Positions 48,776 to 62,599 of a stretch of DNA of 64,000 nt are shown here, one piece after another; the first letter of the stretch is position 1, and each line of letters begins with the position of its first letter. The translations under genes and the position numbers were made by a program. The notes below the pieces were generated by a model, which saw only the letters and a program-made list of their open reading frames with translations, was not told the DNA's origin and did not search any database. This DNA comes from Zonotrichia leucophrys gambelii (lineage: Eukaryota; Chordata; Aves; Passeriformes; Passerellidae). The stretch lies in contig NC_088172.1 of assembly GCF_028769735.1 (NCBI RefSeq), positions 34,506,897-34,570,896 on the forward strand, in the 5' to 3' direction.

Positions 48776-49504
48776 CCAGTTGAAATTAATTTTTATTCAA
48801 ACCATTCAGTGTTTAAGAAAGGAAGAATTTTATTGGTTTGTCCTTCACAGCAGCAGAGAGGAAAAAGAAAACTCAGTCATGGTATATTACAGTTTTCATC
48901 TTATTTTCATTATACACAGACCAAAAAGGGAAGAAGTAGTATATGAAGACATCTTCTGAAAACACAGTTTTGAACGCATCTGACACCAAATGTCTGAGCA
49001 GCATTTCTGTTCCAAACTATTTTGTAAGACCTATACCAGGAGGTGGTGATGGGGGTAATCTAAATATTTCAATGTAGTCAAAAAGATAACGAAAAACAGT
49101 TTTATCTGTGTGATCTAGAAACTCCCCAGAGACCTTGCATGGCAGAAACCACACTAAACAGAAATATAAATTTTCTGGACATGGGAACAAGGGACTGGTA
49201 CTTGACAATTCCTGCCTCACCACTGTGGCCCTTCTTTCATTCATGAGTTCAAGTAGACCCTCAGCCAAAACTCATCCAAAAGTGCATGAACCCCTCAGCA
49301 ATACTGTAATTTAATGATGAATTTTGAGCTAATGCATTTCTATTAAAATATATAAAAATATATACATGTGCCATTTATATGTATATATGTCTTCAATCAG
49401 ATGTCTCAGTCAAATAAATCATGGACTTATTCTCCTTTCTCTCATATACTGATCACTCCTGTTAATATTGTGCCATAAAAATATCTTTCTTAATTCAAAT
49501 GAAT

Positions 49505-49559
49505 ATATTTACACCTGTGGAGTTCAAACACATATTTACACCTGTGTTTTCAAATACAC
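49505..49559. repeat. 27-bp imperfect tandem duplication
   Basis: ATATTTACACCTGTG begins both units (49505 and 49532). Each continues with TTCAAA about five bases later, so the two units are nearly identical. Confidence 0.75.
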
Positions 49560-51419
49560 TGTTACAATGCCACTGGTTTTATGAGACCTAATTTTGTCAC
49601 CTTTCATCTAGTTGAGTACTTGCTCTTACAATGAACCCTTTCTTGAACCAAAATCTGCTTTCATTGCTATTTACTATCGCTTTTTCAAAAATATATTCTA
49701 CTGATATACATCTTCAATAAGTAAAACTTAAATTATGGAAGTATTTATGCTGGCTATCTGAGGAATCAAGGAAGATTTTGGCCTTCTAAAAGCTTGCTCT
49801 AATGGATATTTCATACACTGACTCACAATGAACATGCAGAACTCTGGCACAGGCAAGGGTGCAGGCAAATTGGCATAAGCCTGAATTAGAGTCCCAAAGC
49901 CACAGGGGTACAGCACCTCAGAGAAGTTTCCATGTGCCATGAGTCCTCTTCAATGAACCAGCCACAAAAGGACTCTCCTTAAGTGTAACAAACTACCAGA
50001 GAGTGATAAACATGTAGACATTATTTCAGACACAATATGAAGCATTCTTCTGGGTAGAACAAAAGGAACAATATTTAACTTTGTTTAGCTGGGTAATCTA
50101 AATCATTGAGGGGTTTTTTTGTTAGTTTTTCATTTCCTATTTTCACTGGCTCATAACCAGAGAGGACCGAGAAACTAGGTCACTCAATATTTCTTATGAA
50201 GCATTTTGGATTTCTACATTTATTTCAAATGTTCCAAGCCTGTAATCATTAATAAAAACTTAGCATCTGTAATATGCTTTTTAAAGACATGAAGTCACAA
50301 GAGACCTTAAAAGTGAATCCACTTTTGAATCCACTACTGCTTACTGAGCTCTACAAATCTCCAGTTCCTACCTTTAGTAATTATTTTAAAATACCCAGGA
50401 GAAATTGTAGATTGGTCAAATTACAGCCAAAACACTAACATTGATAATCTGCTGCAAAATAGCACTTCCACCCTCATTTCTTACAAAATAAAAAGGAAAA
50501 AGGTGCCTGTGTGTGAGCTAGAATTTTGGTGGAAGGAATGAAGTCACAAGAAGTGACTACTAGCCTCAGGCACTGACTTACAAGTTGTTGTACTTTCTCC
50601 CCAAGTACATGGAAATTCACATTGCTCTCACAGATTTAGAACAGTCACAGTCAGGTCTGGACAGACCCCATTTAACTGATCCAGGACACAAATATTCTGT
50701 GCCATTGCCCAGAAACCACTGCCCTTGACCATCGGATACAGAGGGAAGTCAGGGCAATGCCACTCCCCTCAGGCACTTTATGACTCTCCAGTACAGATGA
50801 GAGGCAACAGATATCATTAATTTAGGTTTATATTACACACTCTGACATACCAAACACAAAACACAGCCATCTGACCTATGTGAGAGGGGAGGAACAGACA
50901 ATCTACCACTAAGCTGGCCCAGTGATTTTTGTCCAACTGGACTTGAAACATCAGGTGATACTGGAAATGGCAGAAACACCTCATTGCGTATGTGCCTAAA
51001 TGTTTCATCACCTGACAGGAGTGGGACCTGCTGTCAGACTTCATCTCTGTGGTTTGCTATAACACTTTACTGACCAGATGTAGGTGCCTGTCTTCTGTTT
51101 GAACATGTCTTCCAGCTACCAACCTCAAGAAACCATAGAAATATTCCAGGCCAGAATAGGATACAATTCTTGACATTAGGACAAAGGGTAAAACATCCCT
51201 CAGTGCATGTAGCAAGCACCTAAGTACCTCTAATGGTCTAGCTCCAGGATTTTTCTCTTTCTAAAATGAAAACAAAGGCTTTTTAATAAACATTTTAACT
51301 TTTTTTAGAGACTCGGTAACAGCATGGCATAAATATCAAAGGACAAATGAATAAATGTAATAATTTGCAAGGATGTTAATCCTTGTAACTGCCATTCCCT
51401 ATACAAAGGAAAAGAAATG

Positions 51420-51600
51420 TATGCATGCACATGCATGGGATAACTGTATAGTTGTATATGTATATGCATTCCATATAAATGTACTGTAGTATGTATCTAC
51501 ATTTTATATGTGTGATTATAACATACAAAAACTATATATCATATATATTATACATTTTATATAAATATATATATACACACAAAAATATATAGTAAAATAA
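51420..51600. repeat. AT-rich alternating low-complexity tract
   Basis: Alternating TA, TATG and CATG units (for example TATGCATGCACATGCATG near 51420 and a TATATATATACACAC run near 51570). No transposon ends were seen. Confidence 0.7.
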
Positions 51601-53439
51601 ATTTTAAACCAAAAAACACTATTTTTCTCTGCCAAGGTAAATAGACTGGTTTGCAGGAGTGGAAGAATATCAATATAATTTAATTGGGGAGCCCCATCTG
51701 GCTGCATGGGTAGAACAAAGCTGTGCTAAAAATATGAAGATAATTAAAATCAAAATGAAACAAAAAATCCTAAACCAGAAAGACCAAAAGAGTTCAAACA
51801 AATTGTGTTTTTAATAGCAAATGGAAGGAAGATCAATAATGGCTTCTGTAGCTTCTGCATAAGCATTTCCCATAAATTCAGGCACCTATTAAAATGTGCT
51901 TACATGTGATATTAAGTAGTTGGGAGTGTGAATAAGAGCCAATTTTTCTCTTGGAAAACTCAGGGCTACATCCTTGGGCCAGTACTTTCAAACTTATAAG
52001 TGTGAAACAGTAGCTGAACAGCTAGACATTTTCCAGAGCATGTAATAAATTAATCTTGCTGAGATAGATTGGAGCAATTATTCAAAATGTAATTGGCTTT
52101 TGAAATGCCCATTTATTGTAACTTTAACTATTCCCTTAGTACCTTAAAAACTACTGACACTGTGCTCACAAAAATCATATAAACAATGAAAATGTAGAGA
52201 GCATCTAGGTGTTCATATGCTCAATAAATATACCAAAATGACTTTCCTTGACATTCCCTACTTTCTGAAAGGTGATCCTTTATTCTAATCAAGACAGTTC
52301 ATTAAGAGCAAAAGAAAATTCAACTCAAGTGTACTCTGAGAGACTTTTTATGTGACAGCAGGTAAAAGATCTAGATCCTGACCCTCAGGATATTTAAGTA
52401 ATAATTTCTCATTTCATTTAGATTGAAACAATATGAATATGGCATTTTTTACTTCTTTAATGATCTGTGCTTCATTTTCCTTTCTGAAAAATAGAAGTGG
52501 AAAAATTCATTTCCAGGCAGTCTTAAGAGGACATCCACATTAAAATATGGGGTGTCTGGCCTGGATTAGTAATTGTGTCTTTGTACACCTGGGGGGGATT
52601 CACTGATTTAGAGAGAATTTTTAGTTTTACTAGGTTTTTTCATGGCCCTATTGTGAGTTAATAATCTCAATATTTGTCACCCAAGCACATCCCACTATGC
52701 TTAAACCTTTAGTCTAATATTTCAACTCATCATTAGGCAATATGCACATTTCTTACATGTTTATATAAGACTTTAAATATATCAGCAAGAACAAGGGCCA
52801 GTATTTGACATCAAGCACTGCTAGACATTCCATTTACAGTGTAATTTTTAGCTCAGTTTTGAGCAGAGCACAGTTTTGGACTATTTGAACAAAACCTGGA
52901 TAGTTTTGCCACAGCTCTTAGGGCAAAGTGACTCAGGAATAAGTCCCTGTGTGCAGTCTGTTTGAGCAGTCTCTGCTGGCTGTGTTTAAGTAATGTACTC
53001 ATATGAACACAACTCAAAGGCGTGACACTTGATAAGACAAATAGTAGCATTATTTGTCATTTGACAATAGTGGCACTGTTGTCTTACCAAGACAGTAGTG
53101 GCTGGCCCCTTTTATTTATCAGTTCAGACACAGCCAGCATGTTTTTCAGCAGAACCTTTGATACCTGCTACAATATAGAAAGGCTAATAATCCATAACTG
53201 CTCTTCTTTTTATTTACAACAATCTCAAAATGTCACAAAGACATTAAGAACTGAAATATGGTAAGACTTTTGGTGCTGTTTGAATGTACAGCAGTCAAAG
53301 ACCACCAGACCTAAGAGTCATTAGGAACAGATTGAAATCATTGTTGTGTAACTGTTTTTGAAACAGGCTTCCGACTACCGCAGGTTTTGAGCTCCATTTC
53401 CATTTTGCCCATTCCAGATACAGGAATTCACAGAAATGT

Positions 53440-53690
53440 TGTTTTTTTGCCATTTCCACAGTGCAGCCAGCCTGAGTTTCCACTCAGGCTCAGCAAGTCC
53501 CGGTGCCAGCTCAGGTCAGCTGTGCGCCTCCCCAGATGCCTCTCTTGCCCAGCTTGTGCAGCTGACGTGGGCTCCTGGTGTCGCCATGGCCCTCCCTCAC
53601 GAGCACAGATTTGTCTGGTGATCCCTGAACTGGTCTAACCCTGGTGACCAGACCTGATCTGTTCACTTTTCTGGGGGACTGTGGGGCTGT
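53440..53690. other. GC-rich patch, unidentified
   Basis: About 250 bp rich in G and C with several CpGs (near 53501, 53524, 53566, 53581 and 53600) in AT-rich surroundings. Plus-strand frames at 53387-53638 and 53436-53621 stay open for reasons of composition. No LTR ends or known family were recognised. Confidence 0.3.
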
Positions 53691-54614
53691 GTCTCATCAC
53701 TGACAGGGTTTATTCAATGCTTATTTAATCCATTTGCCTTTTGGAATCATACATAATGGCTTTGAATTCTACAATTTTCTTTTATTTAAACTACATTATA
53801 TTTCTTTGGAAGTAGGCAGCAACATTCACTTTCAACTCTTTTTTTTTCCTTACCCAGCAGGCTTTTTTATCAAGCAGATGTGATGAAAAAGCATGTTTTC
53901 ATTATTATTTTCTCTTTTAAAAAATCCTGGCAGGCCTAGATAAACTTGTCCTTTTGACACATGGCTCAGGGCATGTCTTTACTGCATTTTCACTCCAATC
54001 ACATGCATCTTACAAGTACTTACCACAGGCATATTTTCAAAATAGTAAACTTTTCACACCTAGCCTCTTTTTAATACCCCTTAACAGCAAAGACCAGTGC
54101 TTGCTGCAGCAAATCAAACATCTACAGCAAGAAATGACAGTGCAAGTGAAAGACAAGAAAAGAGGCAAAGACACTTAAGAATAGAAAGAAAGAGATACAA
54201 ATGCTTTATACCACATCTGTACACCAATTGTGATTAGCAATTCACCATACATGAAGGAGAGATTGCGTTGTGTTACTTCTCCCTTAGTTCACCTCCTAAT
54301 CTTATTGACCCAACATGATACTTTGCTTATGTTGTCTGGAGGAATTCTCAAATCCTGGAAATACTTTGTTTGAAAAGGAAGAATGATTTAAACTGAAATA
54401 CTGAAAGCTGAACATCAATTTCCAGTTCTGCTGTAGGAAAATCTCCAACAACTAATCCTACACAGCACCACAAATACTGGTGGCATTTATAACAAAATTT
54501 CAGCCCTTTGCGGGTTTCATAGTAGCTGTTTCAGACACCTAAAAACAGATGTGAAAGACTGTAAATGGGAATTCATAAGTGTATACACACAGAGCAACAT
54601 CTGGTATAACACAA

Positions 54615-54915
54615 GTCTGTTTAAGACTCCAGATTCATGTTGAATTTTTCATTCACCAGTGCCCCTAAGTCCTCCTTGTCTGAGCTGCTCTCAGTCCCAC
54701 AGACTTCAATGATACAGGGGATTGTCCTGATGCAGTTGCAACAGATCTTCTCCTTAACATCCCTGACCTTGTGAACAAGGTTCAAGTGGTCATGCTTCTT
54801 GAGCCCAGCAAGGGGTGAGAGCCTTTCCCTCAAGCAAATGAGCTGCACCCCTCAGCTTTGCTGAGAGTGCACTCAAACTCACCGTGCATCATTTGGGATT
54901 GCCTTTGAGAGGAGC
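54615..54915 (-). mobile_element. CR1: CR1 LINE interior, antisense
   Basis: Order of landmarks in complement: GTGCCCCTAAGTCCTCCTTG near 54659, GATACAGGGGATTGTCCTGA near 54711, TCTTGAGCCCAGCAAGG near 54797 and CTGAGAGTGCACTCAAACTC near 54861. This is the same interior CR1 region as at 21335-21500 but extends further toward the 3' end. No terminus is present. Confidence 0.78.
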
Positions 54916-55054
54916 ACTAACAACTAGACTACTCTTTTAATTTGAACATCCACGGTAATTCATTGGCCATTTTCTAAACCAGGGTGAAAATTGTGTTGTC
55001 ATTATATTGCAAAGGTTCCATATTGCCAGAGTTTCATACCTCCTTGATGTTTCT

Positions 55055-55288
55055 TGTAGGCAGCTCCTGCAGGCCCTGACTCTCCCTTGCCCTCACAGCA
55101 GCCACCTGACTCCAGTTCCCTCAGCCAACCAACCCACTCTTTTATAACACTCTGCTGATTGGCTGCAGCTGCGGCCTGTAAACATCAGGCCTGTGCCTAA
55201 TCCTTAGTAATTGGCTCAGCTGCAACTCTTTAGGGGGTAAGATTACATTCTATACCACCTTCATTTACCCATACTGTATCCCCCTACA
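55055..55288 (-). mobile_element. Short LTR-like element, antisense
   Basis: Ends are TGTAGG (55055-55060) and CCTACA (55283-55288), exact inverted complements of each other and of TG...CA type. Read on the minus strand it has CCAAT at 55158-55162 and again at 55210-55214, then a TATAAAA-type box at 55140-55146, which is LTR order. It is only 234 bp, has no AATAAA, and the five bases flanking it (TTTCT left, ATTGT right) do not form a duplication. It is therefore either a short or internally deleted LTR, or another terminal-inverted-repeat element. Confidence 0.5.
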
Positions 55289-55315
55289 ATTGTGCTGGTG
55301 AAAATGTAAGCGTTT

Positions 55316-55356
55316 TAGAACAAATAAGATTTGTTCTAACAAAATTTAGAACAAAT
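55316..55356. repeat. 10-bp palindrome with a third copy
   Basis: TAGAACAAAT (55316-55325) pairs perfectly with ATTTGTTCTA (55329-55338) around AAG. The direct copy TAGAACAAAT recurs at 55347-55356. Confidence 0.8.
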
Positions 55357-55358
55357 TA

Positions 55359-55441
55359 ATTTTTTTTTTTATCAACCAACCACCAAGAAAAAAAAACCCC
55401 AAACAAAAAAAAACCCAGAAAATCATTAAAAAAAAAAAAAA
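55359..55441. repeat. T-run and A-rich tract with CCC interruptions
   Basis: A ten-base T run (55361-55370), then A runs broken by CCCC, CCC and short groups, ending in an A run of about 14. Confidence 0.85.
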
Positions 55442-58400
55442 TCCCACCACTCAAATAATTTAGGTAGGAAAATATTTTTATTGCTGTTTGAAATTAAAGA
55501 TTAATTTTTAAGTACTATATCCACATTCTGTTTTCACATTTTTTAGTTTCCAGCTCAGTTTTTTAAGCTATGTTTTTGATACCAGTTATCACTTTTCTGT
55601 ACCAGTAAATTTCTCTTGATCATTTACAAAGGTTTTGAAATGCCTTATATATCAGAAAAAATCCAACATAGTAAAAAAAAGTATGATATGCTGCAACTTT
55701 ACTTTTCTGAAGTGTTTTCTTTTCAGAAGTTTGGCTATGTAGAAAGAAAAAAAAATAAAGAAGGATGGAGAAAAAGCTGTTGGATAAAAACTGGAGGTTA
55801 TTCAAGGCATCATACTAATGAAATGAAAATTGAAAATCATATTCATTGAAAATGAAAAATGAACCCTCAAGTACAGATGGGAAAATATTGTGACTATGGT
55901 AATTAAAAAAATCATGTTTTTTAAGCTTCATAGCTCAACTGATTTTGAATTTAAAAGAAACTTAAACACCTAAATCTAAAGACTTCTCTTTTTTTTTTAA
56001 TCCTGTCACACAAAAAACAAATAGGCAAAACAAATAGACGCCTTATTTCTAGTCACTTCAATAATATAAGAGCTGAAGATGGAACTTAGTAAACCTGACA
56101 ATACAATATTTTTAAAGGGGAGGAAATCTCTTCACTACTTAGCCAAGATGTAGAGGTAAAAAGTGTGTCCTTTGTCTTTCATGTTATGCTTACACTGAGA
56201 TTATATTTTCAGGAAGAAAATTTCTCCAAATATATCAATTCTACAAGTGCTGTTAGAGCAAGCAATCTCTATAAGTTAGGATGGGAAATTACTGCTTAGT
56301 GGATTCGCCCTTTTTTGATTAGTCAGTATAAGCAATAGTGAAATTTGACTTTCCTGTTATTCAGAGATGTGTAAAATTATCTGCAAAGGATCAAGTCTAA
56401 ACTGAATGAAGACAGTTTAAAATACTTTTAAGCTTAAAATGCTTATTTTAAATATTTAAATAGTGGAAAAGAAAAAGAGAAAGAAGAGCCCTGTAATGAT
56501 GAGTAATTTAATTTCTAATATTCAGAAATTAACTTATGGTTCAGTACTTGTCTTCATATATTAAGTTGTATGAGTTAGACTCTGTGAATAAGGGAAGTTG
56601 TAGATGTAGCTCAGGAAATTCTCCCTTCCTGTGCCATGGCATGTGGATGTCCATAAGAAATCTGGATATTCCTAAGATTTTTAAACATCAGTTTACCTGT
56701 ATTCTGCAGAGGTTCAGTGTTGGAAACGTGAAGAAAAACACCACCTTTATCTCTTGAGGGAATAGTTCTTGAGGGATGGACTTTTAAGGGGCTGTGGTAG
56801 AGGAACAGGGACATTTCACAGAGCAGTTTTAGTTGCATGAAGGCAGGAGCCTCTGTTGCAAAGGAGAGTGATCAGTCCAGATGAAAAAACTCCGTGTGAA
56901 AGTGGTGTTATCGTGTAATCTCTCATGAAAGCAGTTTTGTGTGTCGCTTGGTGTGCTGCTCTGTGATGGCTCTGAGCATCTGTTGTGCAGATCAAGCACG
57001 TTAATCACTTTTGTTCTGAAACCTGACAAAAACTAAGGTGAGAATCCTTTCAGCTGGCCCCTTTAGCTGTCTATCCACAAGACAACCTGAAAATGAAGGA
57101 AAGATGGCAGAAGGCAGATTTTTAATGAAGTGATGTGATTTATTCAGGTCAAGGGATGTTTGTGCTTTTTTCAGGGCATGCCAGGGTGTTGTGTGTAGGG
57201 ATGGGTGTTATGGAAGACTGGGCTCTCCAGTCACACATTTGCTTTTATCTTCTGCTTTGATGAATAAAGAAAACAACACATTTAGAAATTATATTGTCAA
57301 CCAATGAGATTTCATTATCACCAAGAGTATTGAAGGGGCTAAGGCTTTATAAAATGGAAATTATTGCGACTGCTGCAACTACTTACTGCTAAGAAAAACA
57401 AAAAAAAACCCAAAAAACCCACAGAAGTAGCCATTTAAATCACCTGTTTTCCTCAGAGAATCTTTTAATCAATAAATCCTACCCTCTTTCAATCGCATTC
57501 CCATGTTAAATTTTTTTTACAATTTCTTTATTTTTAAAATTGTGTGAGAATCAAGAATTTCCTTAACCTCTGGTGTTTCAGATGCACTTCTTGGTAGTGA
57601 GTAATGATATAATTCACATTATTTTATTGCTATTTTCTTTTCTGGTGATAGTAAAGTATAGATGATAGTATTTCCAGTGCATATATTCACAGATATGACT
57701 TTGTAATTCTCCTCCATTGCATACTTAACATAAAAAAATTAGGATCACGTACAAATTAATGAAGAATACATGCAGAAAAAGAGGATCAAAAAATAAAAGG
57801 GAGTCTAATAAAAGCTCTGAAATTAGTATATTTTAATTGCTCCTGTTTTAATGAAAAATATTAGATTATTTTGGTTAATAAGCAATGTAATATTTTCATG
57901 AAATATTATCTGCAATATTGGAAGGCTTGAAGTTTTGAAGTAGACTGCCATCTGCAAGTATAGAAAACTTATTTTCCTAAGCACTGAAAATGTCTTTCAA
58001 TATACACTTTATTGCAGTCAGGTTTCTGTTGCCAGTGTATGAAGGGAGATACTTCCTCAGTTAATTTATATTCATTTCATGTTTCCTAAATGAAATAACT
58101 GACTTTACCACCTGAAATGTTCTTAGAGGCAGGCAGCAACTCAATTAGCAAGAAAAATAAAGTTGGTTGGTCATCTTTCAGTGAGCACAGCCTATTCAAA
58201 AGACCTACAGCTGTCCAGCTGCCTATGAAAGAGTCATCTTTGCAGTCTTCTGAACACCCATCACTTTGAGACAAACAGAAACTTATTTGTGAATTGTTTA
58301 ATGGAGGAAAAAATTAGTGAGACTAAGTCACTTTCCTTTTAACACCTGGCTTTTTTATGCAGGAACCAGTACTGCCTGGCAAACCTGATCTGTAAGGAAT

Positions 58401-59680
58401 ATGTAGATAGAAGACTGCGCTTTTTTACTTCTACCTACAGGTCCTAGCAAAAGGTAAGACTTCTCACATGCCTTAATTAATACACATTTCCTATCTGAGA
58501 AGTCAAATGCATGGCCTTAATTTTATTGTCTCTCCACTAAAGGATGCAGATTGCCTCTAGTCATCCCATTGCTCCTTGGCATTTGAACAGAAAATAAGCA
58601 TCCATGTCAGCACTGTTTTTTTTCAGGGATTGCATTCAATACAGTGAATTACACCAGCCAAGAGGTTTGTTTCATCTTGGAACATAAAATTTCATCAGGA
58701 AAAAAATGGATGGCTGCTTATACAGCAAATGGCTAGTGTAGGACGAGCTGGGTTTCACTTTGGATGATGAATAGGGAATTTTCTTTGTTCAGATAAGCTG
58801 CATGTGGTCTCTCAGTCGAAACTTTCTCAGTGAACAGCACTGAGTGTATAGAGGAGTCAGCATTATGTTTCTAATGGAAACCCTCAATTTTAATATGCCT
58901 CTGAAATACTTCTCCTTCTATTAATTCTAATAATTCTCCTTGGAAGCTTGCTAGGCTGCTCTACCTGTCTCCCAGTGAGAAGTGTTCTGCTGCATTTCTT
59001 TTGACTTTATATGCTGCAGCACAGACTTTCACTGGACACATCTGGTCCATTTCACAGACAGTTTCTCTCCTTTCCTGTCACAGCCTACCCAGATCCCAGA
59101 TCCTTTTGCAGAGCTTTGCCCATGCAGTGCTTTGCACTTTCTTCAGCTTTCTTCAAGGACAAAAGATACTACAGGTCCTTTAAGCATTGCTGAAAACCTT
59201 CACTGTCTTCTTCAGCAAACCCCAAACTATGCAGCTTTAACAATCTATGAACCATAACTGCAAATACTGAGTTTTCAGCCTCCTAAGCACAGTAAACCTG
59301 TCTTTGGTTAGAATTCTCTAAGGCATGGAGAACATTTCTTCAGATGATCTTTTTCTCTCTGTAAAGTTAAAATAGAATTCATTCCATTACCCATAGTTTT
59401 TGACAAAGTAGAAATGTAGGCTAGCTATCTGGGATTCCCTTTGTATTTAGCATATCTCTAGGCAATATAATCAGTAGGGGAATTAATTTAATCCTAAACC
59501 AAGTGCCTACATGTGGACCTTTGTAAGCCTCCATCAACTTTTAAAGCAAACCTGTGGAGACCAGCTAAGAAATATATGTTTCCTTTGTAGATAGCTGAAG
59601 TCAGGAGTCAGGTCAGGTGTATATCAGCTTTACTTTTCTTCTTCCCTTGGTTCTGCAGTTTGACACTACCCTTTATAGTA

Positions 59681-59749
59681 TTTTCTTTCTTTTTTTTTTT
59701 TTCTTTTCCTTTTTTCTTTTTTTTTTTTTAATTTTTTTTTTTATTTTTG
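59681..59749. repeat. T-rich pyrimidine tract
   Basis: Long T runs with scattered C and one AA interruption (TTTTTTTTTTTTAATTTTTT). Simple low-complexity DNA; the minus-strand Lys-rich frame here is an artefact of it. Confidence 0.9.
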
Positions 59750-61620
59750 CTCCTTTGGACCAAGATATCTGCAGAACCTTGGGAGACAGCTGATTTTTCT
59801 TATGCTTTGCTGAGTTCTGTGCCCCAAGATGTTCCATATTTTTCTCCAGTGAATATTTTTCTATTAAATCCCCAGTATAATGCAAAAATAGCAATTTGGC
59901 CCATGCAAACAGTACAGTCAACCCCTGAAATACAGAATAAAAAGGTTGTAAGTTTCTGGTAAAGTTGATAATATCCAGCAAAATTCAAGGTAAGAGGGAA
60001 CACAAACACAGCATACTTTTGTTAAAGGAACCAAACCAAATTTGGATCAATCCCAAAAATGACACACTACCCCTGCAGCCCCTTTCCCCTCCATTTTTCT
60101 CATCAGGATCATATTTTGGTAGGTTAAAATCTTATTTTAGAACAAAAGAAAACTTATTTCATACTTCTAATTCAAAAAACTCATTCACAAATTTTTCACT
60201 TCTATAAGAACAACAGATGTAAAGAAGCATCTATTGTATATTTATACCAAAGTTTTAATCATTTATTACAGAAAATTACTGTTTGTTTGAGAATTTTTAC
60301 AAATCAAATATTTCTCATTCTTCTTGAGTATTTTCTATGTCTAATGCTGACCAAGAATAAGAAGTTTCTTCAGTGGCTCATTACTTACATCAAGTATCCA
60401 GATAGAGTATATTTTATTGCCATGTCATGACTTGGTTTAGGAAGAAAGAAAATTGAAGCTTCCAAATCCTGTAACAGATGTTTTTCACTTAAGTACTATC
60501 AATTCTTGATGGAATTACAAGGGTCAGACACAAGCTTCTCTTTTTGACAGAACCCTCACTCACCTCTTATCTCCAAATGTGTCGGGAAAATTTATATAAT
60601 GTGAAAGAAAAACAAGCTATAATTCAACAAATGAATGAAAATAATACATGAAATTTCCCTAATGTAATTGTTTCTGTTATATAATATTATTATTATATTA
60701 CATCTTTTACTTGACACAGCTTTTTACAGTGCTGTGCTCTATTTCATTATTTTGCATAATGGCAAAGACAATATTACACATTGATATCTACAATCCAGTA
60801 TTACTTGTTTAGAGGCACTAAACAGGAGGCATAAAGGATGTTTCGGCCACTGAGACCAATGTCTAGTTTCAATTCTTGGACTGTGATTTTTAATATTATA
60901 TGTATTGTGTGATAATCAATAACTATGAAGGTCATGACACATGTAATTTCATTTTGAAGACTAGAAAAGCAAAAGAAAGACAAAAAGGGGAAAAAAAAGC
61001 AAAGGTTAATTTTGAACTTGTATTCTAGTGTAAAGTTCCATAAGGAAGGGTTCTGTGAACTATTTGGTGTGTCAGTTTTGCTGTTTGTGCACTTTTTAGT
61101 TACAGTGTCTCTTCCCTAAATCACAAATTTTCAGAAACATTATCACTGTCTATCATGATTTTGCATTGAAACCTTTCATTTTCCTCCACTTAAGCCTCTG
61201 TCTTTAATTGCCTTATTTGAAGATGCTTAAGGAAAACTGGAAGTACTCATTTATTCCCAAGTTTTTTTCCTAGAACTGCTGCTGCCTTTGTTAGCTCTCA
61301 GGTCAATCCTGCAAAGGGAGTAGGTCTTTGACTCAAGCTTTTCTCTCATACGTCTTCCTCCAGTCACAGCTGCTAGAATAGAAACCTGTTGGGTTTTTAT
61401 TCACCACCATCCTCACTGCTTCTAGTCCCCTTGAGATTTTAAACCAATGCATATGTCCAGAAAGGGGGTTTATTCAGATTCTAGTATCTCAAAGTAACAC
61501 TGAAACATGGAAATTATCTTCAATATAACAAGTAGAGAGTTTGACCTCTTAATGGAAGTCTTCAGTTGTTATGACATGCCTGTCAAGTCTTGAAAATAAT
61601 GTAAAATGCTTTTATAGTGT

Positions 61621-61634
61621 TGCAATATATTGCA
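61621..61634. repeat. 14-bp perfect palindrome
   Basis: TGCAATATATTGCA equals its own complement. Length alone makes it mildly unusual; a binding site for a dimeric factor is possible but unproven. Confidence 0.7.
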
Positions 61635-62599
61635 CTTGATATCAATAATGGGAATATTTTTCCTTCCTCTGTTGTTGTCAGATGTTCTGTGAGCAGTCAG
61701 TGCTGGTACACCTGGTTTCTGCAGTTTGCAGAATCAACAGAAGTTCTAATTTTCTGGCTTGCTTTGGTGTTTGAGAGCAAAAGTATATTCCCAAAGAACG
61801 TTTATTTTATTATTTTTAAGTACTGTGTCTAGGCTTTATCTGTTCTTTAACCTCTAGCACGTAGTGCACATGAGGTTTTTTGTGGCTTTTCCTTCAGTGC
61901 ATAGTTTAAGCCAGTTGTGAGCAACTTCTGACAAAGTGCAGTGTCAGGACACATGACACATTTTTTGCTTGTCTTTTGTGCCACCAGCTCATAGCAGCAA
62001 CCTGATTTTGTAAAGCTGAACTGAGGCTTTTGTCTGACTGCTTAAATGAGCTGCTCAGCTATTTAAATGAATCTTCACGAGCTCTCTTAAGGATTTTCAG
62101 ACATTTTCCACAAGGAAAATGCCTTCTAGCAGTTCAAATGCTCTTGATGTTCTATTGGTTTTCCTTTTTGCCTTTTCTCAAAATTTTTGCTTTATCCACT
62201 CACTTACTGTTGGTGTAATTCTTTTTTAGGACATTCAAAAGTGCCAGAATGCCATACAAACATAATGTCTTCAATATCCTTCATTCCTTTTCCTCTTTTT
62301 CAAATATTTCTCCTCCTTTTTTTTTTTTTGATGTTATTCCCTTCAGAAATTGCTTTCAATTGACTTAGCTTTTCTCTTTTCTCTAAAAATCTTGCCTCAA
62401 GCCTTCTACTCCTATCATTCAGTGCAGACATAGAAAAAGATGGGCAATGGTGTGATACAGACTTCAATCACTTATAAATAAAGGAGGAAATATTAACGGC
62501 TATAACTCCATGATTTCATGAGTTTGTGTATGTACTACAGCTTAATTAATTTCTGCTACCACTGCTTCCAATTTAACACAATGCAACATATATCGCGGA

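Larger units (their letters stand above)
47611..54614. other. Gene-free AT-rich stretch
   Basis: Holds an AAAC-rich tract (48743-48775), a 27-bp tandem duplication (49505-49559), an AT-rich alternating tract (51420-51600) and a GC-rich patch (53440-53690). No gene was recognised. Confidence 0.45.
55442..62599. other. Gene-free AT-rich stretch
   Basis: Contains the pyrimidine-rich tract at 59681-59749, a 14-bp perfect palindrome at 61621-61634 and AT-rich runs. Several short frames have no recognisable motif. No gene was recognised. Confidence 0.45.

Noticed and set aside
59673..59981. Lys-rich minus-strand frame
   Set aside because: The basic tail is translation of a T-rich tract read in complement.
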